A DNA stretch of 15,537 nucleotides from Muribaculaceae bacterium (GCA_022511505.1 JAFLTK010000244.1:1-15537); one strand, 5' to 3'; positions 7,899 through 13,949 are shown, counted from the first letter of the stretch. Made by a program: numbers and translations. Notes: generated by a model not told the origin, from the sequence alone.

Positions 7899-8894
7899 TC
7901 AGGGCACCTCAACCTTGTCGAGGATAGAGGTTATAATCTCGTCGGCAGTGATATTGTTGGCCTCGGCCTCGTAGGACAGACCGATACGGTGGCGCAGAAC
8001 GTCGTGGGCAACGGCGCGAACATCCTCGGGAATCACATAACCGCGACCGCGAAGGAATGCGTATGCTCGCGAAGCGCGACCAAGCGAAATTGAAGCACGG
8101 GGAGAGGCGCCAAACGAGATGATGCTCTTCAAGTCTTTGAGACCGCAATCGGCCGGGTAGCGTGTTGCAAAGACAATATCGACGATGTATCGCTCAATCT
8201 TCTCGTCGAGATAAATCTGCTCGACAATGCGCTGTGCGTCAATGATGTCTTCGGGACGAACGAGCGGACGAACCTCGACATAGCGCTGTGAAATGCTCTG
8301 GCGCACGATTTCCTTCTCTTCCTCGCGGGTGGGATAGCCTATGATGACCTTAAGCAAGAAACGGTCAACTTGAGCCTCGGGCAGGGGATAGGTACCCTCC
8401 TGCTCGATGGGGTTTTGGGTTGCCATGACGAGGAACGGCTCGTCAAGAGCAAAGGTGTTGTCGCCGATAGTGACCTGACGCTCCTGCATGGCCTCGAGGA
8501 GTGCACTCTGAACCTTTGCCGGGGCGCGGTTGATTTCGTCGGCAAGTACAAAGTTGGCAAAGATGGGGCCTTTCTTGATTTGGAACTGCTCGTTCTTGAC
8601 CGAATAAATCATCGTACCAATGACGTCGGCCGGCAGCAAATCAGGTGTAAACTGGATGCGGCTATATTTTGCATCGATTATTTCAGATAGCGTTTTGATT
8701 GCCAGCGTCTTGGCCAGACCGGGGACACCTTCCAGAAGAATGTGGCCATTGCTAAGCATGGCGATAAGCAGCGAGTCGACAAGATGCTTCTGACCGACGA
8801 TGATGCGGCTCATGCCCGAGGTGATAAGGTTTACAAGGTTGCTTCTTGAAGCAACTAAGTCGTTGAGTTCTCTGATATTAACTGATTCGCTCAT
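7899..8894 (-). CDS. moxR: MoxR family AAA+ ATPase
   Basis: This 331-residue cytoplasmic ATPase carries the full MoxR signature. The Walker A motif is GVPGLAKT at 56-63, in the MoxR form with Ala before Lys-Thr. Walker B is FVLADEIN at 115-122, sensor 1 is ATQNP at 158-162, and a typical LPEAQVDRFL stretch runs 171-180. An Arg-rich segment near GASPRASISL fits the C-terminal lid. MoxR proteins act as chaperone-like motors for VWA-domain proteins; here the likely clients are DUF58, BatA and BatB, all encoded just downstream. It is the first gene of the Bat run, with 151 bp separating it from the upstream operon. That gap holds a candidate promoter at 8959-8966. Confidence 0.93.
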   Translation of the reverse strand: MSESVNIRELNDLVASRSNLVNLITSGMSRIIVGQKHLVDSLLIAMLSNGHILLEGVPGLAKTLAIKTLSEIIDAKYSRIQFTPDLLPADVIGTMIYSVKNEQFQIKKGPIFANFVLADEINRAPAKVQSALLEAMQERQVTIGDNTFALDEPFLVMATQNPIEQEGTYPLPEAQVDRFLLKVIIGYPTREEEKEIVRQSISQRYVEVRPLVRPEDIIDAQRIVEQIYLDEKIERYIVDIVFATRYPADCGLKDLKSIISFGASPRASISLGRASRAYAFLRGRGYVIPEDVRAVAHDVLRHRIGLSYEAEANNITADEIITSILDKVEVP

Positions 8895-8924
8895 TTTTGG
8901 AATTAGTTTGATATTGTTTTTTGC

Positions 8925-8938
8925 AGGCCCGGGGGCCT
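8925..8938 (-). other. GC-rich hairpin in the moxR leader
   Basis: AGGCCC (8925-8930) and GGGCCT (8933-8938) are exact inverted repeats separated by two bases, giving five or six pairs with a very tight loop. It stands out in an AT-rich leader and lies 31 nt before the moxR ATG. It has no U-run after it on the minus strand, so it is not a classical terminator. Confidence 0.45.
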
Positions 8939-8958
8939 CAATTGTTGTCTTTAGACTG

Positions 8959-8966
8959 CAAAATTA
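8959..8966 (-). promoter_or_regulatory. moxR: Possible -7 box for the Bat operon
   Basis: Read on the minus strand this is TAATTTTG, an exact match to TAnnTTTG. Transcription would begin near 8952, giving a leader of about 58 nt. A good TTTG at -33 is missing; the nearest candidate is TTG at 8985-8983 with only a 16-bp spacer. The position between two gene runs supports it, but the missing -33 element lowers confidence. Confidence 0.4.
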
Positions 8967-8986
8967 ACGATTACATTAATAACAAC

Positions 8987-9033
8987 GGCGTTAAAATTGT
9001 GTTAAATTTATAAAAGTAACAACATTTAACGCC
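8987..9033 (-). terminator. Long imperfect hairpin after the second HU gene, terminator-like
   Basis: GGCGTTAAA (8987-8995) and TTTAACGCC (9025-9033) are perfect 9-bp inverted repeats. Inside, TG (8998-8999) pairs with CA (9023-9024), and TGTTA (9000-9004) pairs with TAACA (9017-9021), with single-base bulges, around an AT-rich loop. The structure begins 12 nt after the stop codon at 9046. On the minus strand it is followed by GTTGTTATT, only partly U rich, so it may end the upstream operon inefficiently, protect its 3' end, or act as an operator for moxR. Confidence 0.5.
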
Positions 9034-9045
9034 ACTAAAGAAATA

Positions 9046-9927
9046 TTATTGATTCTCGTCACTCGCGGCGGCCGTCGCTTCAGGCAACGTAAATGACCCT
9101 AATTCATCGAGTTGCTGTTGAAGATTCTCAATCTCAGATGAGTCTACAGAATCATTGTCATCTTTAACGTTGTTATTAAAAAGTGTTGACATGTAGAGGA
9201 ATACGCAAAGCGCGCCAACAGCCAGACCGACGAGTATTCCAACAATCAATCCGATGCTGAAATTAGGCTTGCGGGTCGTAACGCTGTCGGGCTCGTCATC
9301 GCTTTCTTCTTCTGTAACTTCCCGTCGTTTCTTTTTCTTTCCGCTCTTGACCGTAACTTCAGGCATATCAGTTCCATCCAATTCGTCTTCGGTATCTTCC
9401 ACAGGCACTTCAACGGGCACTTTTACAGGCTCGGGAATCGGTTCGGGCAGGGGTTCAGATATGGCTGTTGTTTCCGGTATAAAAGTATCCTTGACAGGTT
9501 CCGGTTCGGGCATTGGTTCCGGTTCGGGCTCGGAAGTCGGTTCCTCAATAACGGGCGGCGTAACAACAACCGGCTCGGGCATCGGCTCTTGAATAGGCTC
9601 CGGCATAACGGGCTCCGGCGCTTTAGGCTCGTTTACAGCGATTTCCTCAACTATCGCTTCATTGAGCATTTCGGGCTTGAACAGGCTGAACGGCGCATTG
9701 ATGGCGTCGGCAAAATCGGTCGATGGCGTGAACAGAACCGGGGAACCGGGGTTGGCGGTGCGCTCAAAGACTCCAAAACCATCTATTTCTACACTTTCGC
9801 CGGCCAAAAGCGTCTCGGCTACCAAGTTAAAGAACTCTTTGACAAAGGTTTCGGCTCCGGCGTTGGTGATGGAAGCATCAACTGCAAGCATTGATGCAAA
9901 TTTGTTGAAAGGTATCTTGTTGTTCAT
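9046..9927 (-). CDS. Membrane-tethered HU-like protein
   Basis: This 293-residue protein starts with an HU/IHF-like domain (about 1-90). It contains the helix phrase AETFVKEFFNLVAETLLAG, the core VEIDGFGVFER at 46-56 and the ending FADAINAPFSLFKPEMLNE. A Pro-Glu repeat follows from about 99 to 176, then a basic patch KKKKRR at 197-202, acidic residues, and one strong membrane helix at about 224-246. A 47-residue tail ends in a short helical stretch (SEIENLQQQLDELGS). The HU part should lie in the cytoplasm with the tail in the periplasm. The usual HU DNA-binding arm is not obvious, since FGVFERTANPGSPVLF lacks the common basic arm, so DNA binding is uncertain and protein binding is possible. 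Its ATG overlaps the stop of the small HU gene by one base (TAATG), so the two are coupled. HU-like proteins with membrane tails are known in Bacteroidales, but their job is not described as far as I know. Confidence 0.8.
   Translation of the reverse strand: MNNKIPFNKFASMLAVDASITNAGAETFVKEFFNLVAETLLAGESVEIDGFGVFERTANPGSPVLFTPSTDFADAINAPFSLFKPEMLNEAIVEEIAVNEPKAPEPVMPEPIQEPMPEPVVVTPPVIEEPTSEPEPEPMPEPEPVKDTFIPETTAISEPLPEPIPEPVKVPVEVPVEDTEDELDGTDMPEVTVKSGKKKKRREVTEEESDDEPDSVTTRKPNFSIGLIVGILVGLAVGALCVFLYMSTLFNNNVKDDNDSVDSSEIENLQQQLDELGSFTLPEATAAASDENQ
9400..9633 (-). repeat. Pro-Glu repeat tract in the membrane-tethered HU gene
   Basis: Units such as PEP, MPEP and IPEP recur from residue 99 to 176. 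The DNA carries repeated copies of GGTTCGGGC and GGTTCCGGTTCGGGC on the plus strand (clearest at about 9427-9530). Such a tract makes a stiff extended spacer between the HU domain and the membrane helix. Confidence 0.85.
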
Positions 9928-10211
9928 TATAGGGTAGGAGAGTTTTGGAGTTTTTTACGCAAAAGGACGCTTTCTTTGAAAGTCATGGTTATACTTGGCG
10001 GCATGAGCATCTGTTTGCCTGACGGGAGAGTGTCAATGTGTTCCATCGTTTTGACAGGTTGAAATGTTCCAAAGCCGGGAATGGCTATAGAATCAACATC
10101 GGCAGCAGTCCTGGAAAAGGTGGTGACCAGAGCCTCAACAAGTTGACTGACCTCGTTGGGGCTACTGTTGAGACGGCGGCTAAGCCTGGTGATAAATGTC
10201 TGGTTGTCCAT
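9927..10211 (-). CDS. HU family DNA-binding protein
   Basis: This 94-residue protein is the normal size for HU. An N-terminal helical part (FITRLSRRLNSSPNEVSQLVE) is followed by the core SIAIPGFGTFQPVK at about 41-54, with the GFG turn at 46-48. The arm region (EHIDTLPSGKQMLMPPS) keeps the Gly-Lys of classic HU proteins but is poor in Arg. The ending ITMTFKESVLLRKKL matches the C-terminal strand and helix of the family. It probably dimerizes, perhaps with the HU domain of the next gene, to which it is joined by a one-base stop/start overlap. It starts 27 nt after the glycosyltransferase gene. A divergent HU paralog is the best call; the main chromosomal HU is usually more basic. Confidence 0.85.
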   Translation of the reverse strand: MDNQTFITRLSRRLNSSPNEVSQLVEALVTTFSRTAADVDSIAIPGFGTFQPVKTMEHIDTLPSGKQMLMPPSITMTFKESVLLRKKLQNSPTL

Positions 10212-10238
10212 AATTTATAAAGGTGACGAGAGGATTAT

Positions 10239-11189
10239 TTAATCGAGTAGAGATTCGGCTATTTCAAAGCGAGGTCTTCCTTTGACCTCGACAAATATTT
10301 TGGAGATGTATTCGCCAACTATACCAAGCGCAATCAATATCAAACTACCGAGGAACCATACCGACAGCATCAGTGACGGCCATCCGGCGTCGGAATGGCC
10401 TATGAAATAACTGATAAGCACATAGAGGGCTACGGCAATATCGGCCACGAGTAAAAAGAGACCGAGGAAGAAAATGAAGCGAATTGGACGCGCGGTGAAC
10501 GAGGTGATGCCGTCGATTGAAAACGAAAGCATCTTGGATAGCGGGTATTTTGACTCGCCGGCCACTCGGCGTGCGCGGCTGTAGGTGACATTGGCGGTTG
10601 TCAGTCCGATTTGAGGGATGATTCCACGCAAAAACAGGTTGCTCTCGCGATAGTGGGAGAGTAGAACGAGGGCACGGTTTGACATCAATCGATAATCGGC
10701 GTGGTCAAACACGGTATCGAGCCCCATCATCTTTTGGAAACGGTAGAATCCATGGGCCGTTACACGTTTAAACCGGGTGTCGGTTTCGCGGCTTGAGCGG
10801 ACGCCGTAGACAATCTCGGCCCCCTTGTTGAACGCTTTTACCATCTCTATGATGGCTTCAGGGTCATCTTGGAGGTCGGCATCAATTGAAACGGCGGCGT
10901 CACAGTGGTCGATGGCAGTTTTTAATCCCGCGAGCAAGGCGTATTGATGTCCGCGATTGTGGGCCAGCGATATTCCTTTAACGCGATTGTCGGCGGCGTG
11001 TAATTGCTCGATGACCTGCCATGTGTTGTCTCGCGAGCCATCGTTGCAGCAAAGGATATAACTATCGGGCGTTGTCAGTCCGTCGACTGTCATGCGGTCA
11101 AGAATATCCAGCAGAGAGCGAGCCGAAATTGGCAACGCCTCCTCCTCGTTGTAGCATGGAACAACTATGGCAAGTTTGACAGGTCTCAT
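10239..11189 (-). CDS. Family 2 glycosyltransferase of the GtrB/DPM type
   Basis: This 316-residue inner-membrane enzyme has a GT-A catalytic domain at residues 1-230 and two membrane helices at about 237-263 and 271-294. Motifs are complete: VVPCYNEEEALP at the nucleotide-binding start, CNDGSRDNTW at 48-57, and DADLQDDP at 103-110 carrying the metal-binding Asp103-x-Asp105. The segment RRVAGESKYPLSKM at 207-220 is typical of polyprenyl-phosphate glycosyltransferases. It most likely moves a sugar from a nucleotide donor to undecaprenyl phosphate on the cytoplasmic face, for envelope glycan modification or protein glycosylation. The sugar cannot be read from the sequence. No GtrA-type flippase gene lies next to it. 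It starts 22 nt after the OmpA-like gene. Confidence 0.9.
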   Translation of the reverse strand: MRPVKLAIVVPCYNEEEALPISARSLLDILDRMTVDGLTTPDSYILCCNDGSRDNTWQVIEQLHAADNRVKGISLAHNRGHQYALLAGLKTAIDHCDAAVSIDADLQDDPEAIIEMVKAFNKGAEIVYGVRSSRETDTRFKRVTAHGFYRFQKMMGLDTVFDHADYRLMSNRALVLLSHYRESNLFLRGIIPQIGLTTANVTYSRARRVAGESKYPLSKMLSFSIDGITSFTARPIRFIFFLGLFLLVADIAVALYVLISYFIGHSDAGWPSLMLSVWFLGSLILIALGIVGEYISKIFVEVKGRPRFEIAESLLD

Positions 11190-11211
11190 GGTAGTGGTAG
11201 TTCAAGTGGGG

Positions 11212-11880
11212 TTAATCGCGTTTGAGCAGTTGCTTTTTATGTGAAAGTTCAATCATCTTGGGACCGGGGATAAAGTAGACGTCGACACGGCGATTGGCGG
11301 CACGCCCGGCGCGAGTATTGTTTGGCTCGATGGGGTCGGTATCGCCCATGCTGTAGGGTACAACGATGAGGTCGGGCGCGGCGTTGAGGTCAAACCATTC
11401 ATACATTGAATCTTTGCGCGCGTCGCTCAGATTCATATTGTAGACTGCGCTGCCGGTGTTGTCACTGTTGACTGCAAAAACAATCTTGAACATATCGGGG
11501 TCGGCGAGCAACGGTTTGAGCGGGTCAAGCAATCGGGCGGCGCGTGGTTGCCAAAGCAAGGTATCGTTGGGCAAAAACAGGTCGTCGCAAGGTAGCGAAA
11601 CAACAACGACCTCGTCATTGCGGTCAAGTTCGGCGATATAGTTACGCTTGGCCAGGTCGTTAAACAGGTTTTTCATATAGGTGCGGATGTCCTTGCGCTC
11701 GCCGTCGCTAATTTCGGGAATCTCAATGTTGTCATCAAGGTCGAGGTCCCAGTGGTCAATCTCGTCATATTCCAGATAAGGGTCGGTATATGGCTTGTCG
11801 GCCATGGCGGTCTGAGCCGAGCCAAGTAACATGGCCAAAAGCAAAATCGGGTATATGAAGTGATTGAAGGGTTTCATCAT
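11212..11880 (-). CDS. Periplasmic OmpA-like peptidoglycan-binding protein
   Basis: This 222-residue protein has a signal peptide (about 1-27, ending QTAMADK) and no beta barrel. Residues from about 90 onward follow the OmpA C-terminal domain: VVVVSLPCDDLFLPNDTLL at the start, SDNTGSAVYNMNLSDARKDS at 139-158 with Asp140 at the diaminopimelate-binding position, and NNTRAGRAANRRVDVYFIP at 187-205. The region before this is acidic (EYDEIDHWDLDLDDNIEIPE). There is no convincing lipobox, so it should be soluble in the periplasm, or start at Met2 with the same export signal. It probably binds peptidoglycan. It lies 33 nt after the acidic small gene and 22 nt before the glycosyltransferase, in one operon. 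Confidence 0.82.
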   Translation of the reverse strand: MMKPFNHFIYPILLLAMLLGSAQTAMADKPYTDPYLEYDEIDHWDLDLDDNIEIPEISDGERKDIRTYMKNLFNDLAKRNYIAELDRNDEVVVVSLPCDDLFLPNDTLLWQPRAARLLDPLKPLLADPDMFKIVFAVNSDNTGSAVYNMNLSDARKDSMYEWFDLNAAPDLIVVPYSMGDTDPIEPNNTRAGRAANRRVDVYFIPGPKMIELSHKKQLLKRD

Positions 11881-11913
11881 CGGTTAGTTGTTTTGAGAGA
11901 GGTTAAACGGTTT

Positions 11914-12231
11914 TCAGAGCGCGGCTATCTCGTCTTCATAGTCGAGTTCGGCCTCGATAACGGCGGTAACGTATTCAACGGGGAACGAGGCGCCTTTGTC
12001 GCGGGTAAGCATCTTGGCAACATGGGCGGACAGTGCGGCCACGAGAGCGGTGCGGTCGTTGTCGATGTCGTCGTCATCAGGGTCGATGTCGTCAAGACCG
12101 TTCTCTTCCTCCCAGTCAAAAATCATGTCGAGAATGTTGATAAACTCGTCATCGTCGAGCGAGGCTGCAACGGTTTCGGGGAGCGCCCGGCGCATCCGCT
12201 CCACGGCTTTATTCTCATCAAAAATTTCCAT
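11914..12231 (-). CDS. Small, very acidic conserved-looking protein of unknown function
   Basis: This 105-residue protein is not one I can name. About 30 residues are Asp or Glu, with the acidic peak DDIDPDDDDIDND at 47-59. Two amphipathic helical parts flank it: EFINILDMIFDWEEENG at 29-45, and LVAALSAHVAKMLTRDKG at 63-80 followed by PVEYVTAVIEAELDYEDE. There is no signal peptide or membrane segment, so it is cytoplasmic. It starts 29 nt after rimM and ends 33 nt before the OmpA-like gene, all on one strand, and has regular codon use, which supports a real gene. I recall similar hypothetical proteins in Bacteroidales genomes, but function is unknown. Acidic helical proteins of this size are sometimes partners of basic RNA- or DNA-binding proteins; that is only a guess here. 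Confidence 0.75.
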   Translation of the reverse strand: MEIFDENKAVERMRRALPETVAASLDDDEFINILDMIFDWEEENGLDDIDPDDDDIDNDRTALVAALSAHVAKMLTRDKGASFPVEYVTAVIEAELDYEDEIAAL

Positions 12232-12260
12232 ATATAATAATGTGGTGAAAACAGTTTAAG

Positions 12261-12806
12261 TTAAAGGTCAAGAAGTCCCTCAGGGAGTTCAAGATTTATG
12301 ATTTTATTTTCGGAGTCAATTTCAACGATAAATTCATCGGCAATCGGGACATAAAGCGGTTTGGTGTCGCCCGGTCGGGAAATGATAAACAGCGCGTTGT
12401 CGGTCGAGTCATCTATATCATCAATTGTGCCGAGGAGCGTTTCACCGTCGCGAGCCTCAAAACCGATAAGGTCGGCGGCATAAAGCCCGTCCTCAGGGTC
12501 GCGCAATGCCGCGGGGTCAAATTCTTCGGCGAGGGCATAGACGGTTTTTCCAGTCAGCTCCTTGGCTTGGGCCTCGGTGTCAATGCCATCGATGACCACG
12601 AGTAGAGTTGTCGCGGTCTTGGGTCGCACGGCGTTGATGAAAAACGGCACAAAGATGCCGTCGATATCCATCACGACACACCGCAACGCCCCTATATCCA
12701 GACCGGCGTCAAAAGCATCTTCGTCAAGATAGAGGTTAATCTCGCCGTTAATACCGTGGGGCTTACCGACGTGGCCAATTGCTGTCAACTGTGAGAGTAG
12801 AATCAT
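12261..12806 (-). CDS. rimM: Ribosome maturation factor RimM
   Basis: This 181-residue protein is the 16S rRNA maturation factor RimM, which binds ribosomal protein S19 and helps form the 30S head. The N-terminal domain starts with LTAIGHVGKPHGINGEI (8-23), the family's signature loop. The linker VYALAEEFD and the PRC-barrel domain with ADLIGFEARDGETLLGTI follow. The ending LYVPIADEFIVEID plus NLELPEGLLDL is almost canonical. The ATG overlaps the stop of the upstream DUF4290 gene by four bases (ATGA), a sign of translational coupling. Length is normal for the family. Confidence 0.96.
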   Translation of the reverse strand: MILLSQLTAIGHVGKPHGINGEINLYLDEDAFDAGLDIGALRCVVMDIDGIFVPFFINAVRPKTATTLLVVIDGIDTEAQAKELTGKTVYALAEEFDPAALRDPEDGLYAADLIGFEARDGETLLGTIDDIDDSTDNALFIISRPGDTKPLYVPIADEFIVEIDSENKIINLELPEGLLDL

Positions 12807-13390
12807 TTCTTGCGTTTCTTCTTGCCGGTGGCTGGAGCCGGAACGGCTTTAAATTCGTGGAGATGAACGATATTGGGGTCGAGTCTGATAGCACCGTGGC
12901 TATATTCGGCCAGATCGCGGAACACACGGGCGTCGTCAACGCCGTCCTTATTCACGGCCAGCATCAGTTTCTTCATCTGGTTGGCGATATACATCACCAG
13001 CGCGTTGCGTTCGTCGCCTTCCGGCATTGCGGTAGCCTTGGCAATCATGCGCTCAATGATGTTGCCATAGTGGCGATAGCGAATGAAGTTGGAAGGGTAG
13101 GGAACCTTGTCGGGCATCGACGCCAACTCTTCCTCGGTCAGTACTTCGCATGGGAAATCAACATCGAGTTGAAAATTGCTCATCAGGACAATGTGGTCCC
13201 AAAACTTTTTGTCGCCATCGTTGCCGCGCAATGTAGGAAAAAGAATCGACATTGCCTTGACGATAGAAAAAGCGCAAGCCGTTCTCTCGCCTCGGTCCTC
13301 GATAGTCAGGCAGTGGTCGACCATACTCTGTATGTTGCGGCCATACTCAGGCAAGACGAGACGCTTAAGTTGAGTGTTATATGTCAGCAT
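12803..13390 (-). CDS. DUF4290 family protein
   Basis: This 195-residue cytoplasmic protein belongs, by its opening MLTYNTQLKRLVLPEYGRNI and the phrase MVDHCLTIEDR, to the DUF4290 family of Bacteroidota, whose function is unknown. The body is mostly helical, with ACAFSIVKAMSILFP at 38-52 and FWDHIVLMSNFQLDVDFP at 63-80. The tail is basic (ATGKKKRKK). I use ATG 13390, not the upstream ATG 13513: family members begin with this MLTYNTQ phrase, and the longer form would start upstream of the predicted transcription start near 13455. It is the first gene of the operon with rimM. In other Bacteroidales I recall murA between DUF4290 and rimM; here it is absent. Confidence 0.85.
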   Translation of the reverse strand: MLTYNTQLKRLVLPEYGRNIQSMVDHCLTIEDRGERTACAFSIVKAMSILFPTLRGNDGDKKFWDHIVLMSNFQLDVDFPCEVLTEEELASMPDKVPYPSNFIRYRHYGNIIERMIAKATAMPEGDERNALVMYIANQMKKLMLAVNKDGVDDARVFRDLAEYSHGAIRLDPNIVHLHEFKAVPAPATGKKKRKK

Positions 13391-13461
13391 ATCAGGTGCT
13401 TGAATCGGTTTGGTTACAAAATTAGGGCAATCGGCACAGGGCCTCTTGCTCCAATGAATGC

Positions 13462-13493
13462 CAAAATTAACAATAAACCGTGACACTCGCAAA
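13462..13493 (-). promoter_or_regulatory. Bacteroidota promoter of the DUF4290-rimM operon
   Basis: On the minus strand TTTG (13493-13490) is followed after exactly 20 bp by TAATTTTG (13469-13462). This is an exact fit to TTTG-N19-21-TAnnTTTG. Transcription should start near 13455, giving a leader of about 65 nt before ATG 13390. A second TAATTTTG at 13424-13417 lacks a -33 partner. Confidence 0.75.
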
Positions 13494-13524
13494 ATTTTTA
13501 CATCTATTAGCAAAAAATATACAT

Positions 13525-13569
13525 AAAAAGAGTCCCCTCGATGACAGGTGGAGCGTCGACTGAGGGGAC
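13525..13569 (-). terminator. Intrinsic terminator on the minus strand with no gene in front of it
   Basis: On the minus strand GTCCCCTC (13569-13562) pairs perfectly with GAGGGGAC (13539-13532), and the stem is followed at once by TCTTTTTA (13531-13524). This is a standard intrinsic terminator shape, with a 22-nt loop. It lies upstream of the DUF4290 promoter, so it is not in that operon's mRNA, and the gene to its right runs the other way. It either ends an unannotated minus-strand RNA or blocks antisense transcripts from entering the operon. Confidence 0.6.
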
Positions 13570-13570
13570 G

Positions 13571-13629
13571 GAGAAGGTCATCGGTTTTTGTGGCTTGACT
13601 TTTTATGAACGTCAGAAAAATGCCTTCTC
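13571..13629 (-). ncRNA. Candidate small RNA body upstream of the orphan terminator
   Basis: GAGAAGG (13571-13577) and CCTTCTC (13623-13629) are perfect inverted repeats directly adjoining the terminator stem. A minus-strand RNA from about 13632 to 13525 would fold as one stem with a large loop plus a terminator hairpin, around 105 nt. In addition CGATGAC (13539-13545) and GTCATCG (13577-13583) could pair across the terminator as a pseudoknot. I found no consensus promoter just upstream, so this is only a candidate. Confidence 0.25.
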
Positions 13630-13818
13630 TTTGACTTTAAAACAATAGGGGAGCGGTTTGGTTCAAAAACGAGTAAAAATTTTTTGAAAAAGCCAATTTG
13701 TGTTTTACCCAAAGACAAACCGACGTCTTCACGTGCAAATACTCGCCAAGTGCCAAATCAATTTTTGCAAAGATTTTTTAAAAAATGTAAGGCTTTTTGG
13801 TGATTTTGCTTAAAATTT

Positions 13819-13849
13819 TTTGTTTATTTGATGAAATTTTATACTTTTG
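13819..13849 (+). promoter_or_regulatory. Bacteroidota promoter of the secreted HAF-like protein
   Basis: TTTG (13819-13822) is followed after 19 bp by TACTTTTG (13842-13849), an exact fit to the Bacteroidota consensus. Transcription should start at about 13854-13857, giving a leader of about 95 nt. Confidence 0.75.
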
Positions 13850-13853
13850 CGTG

Positions 13854-13883
13854 TCTTTGAGGTTTCCATAGGTAATTCAAAGA
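13854..13883 (+). promoter_or_regulatory. 5'-end hairpin of the secreted-protein mRNA
   Basis: TCTTTGA (13854-13860) pairs perfectly with TCAAAGA (13877-13883) around a 16-nt loop. It sits at the predicted 5' end of the transcript. It is followed by an unstructured A/U-rich leader (13884-13949) with no Shine-Dalgarno sequence, as is common for strongly translated Bacteroidota genes. Confidence 0.4.
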
Positions 13884-13949
13884 AAAAATATCAAGACATA
13901 TTAATAAGTAAATAAAATAATTTAATAATAACTTAAACCATTTTTTTGA

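Larger units (their letters stand above)
13391..13949. other. Divergent intergenic region
   Basis: These 559 bp separate the minus-strand DUF4290 operon from the plus-strand secreted protein gene. No protein gene is convincing here. They hold the operon promoter (13462-13493), an orphan minus-strand terminator (13525-13569), a 7-bp inverted repeat (13571-13577 with 13623-13629), an AT palindrome (ATTTTTTAAAAAAT, 13773-13786), the promoter of the secreted protein (13819-13849) and its AT-rich leader. Confidence 0.7.

Noticed and set aside
9254..9592. Plus-strand frame rich in Gly-Ser repeats
   Set aside because: It is the antisense of the Pro-Glu codons in the membrane-tethered HU gene.
13391..13513. 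Longer start of the DUF4290 protein at 13513
   Set aside because: The extra 41 residues cover the predicted promoter and start upstream of the likely transcription start, and the family begins at MLTYNTQ.
13773..13786. ATTTTTTAAAAAAT palindrome as an operator
   Set aside because: Perfect but made only of A and T in very AT-rich DNA, so expected by chance; it could be a promoter-upstream AT element but nothing more can be said.
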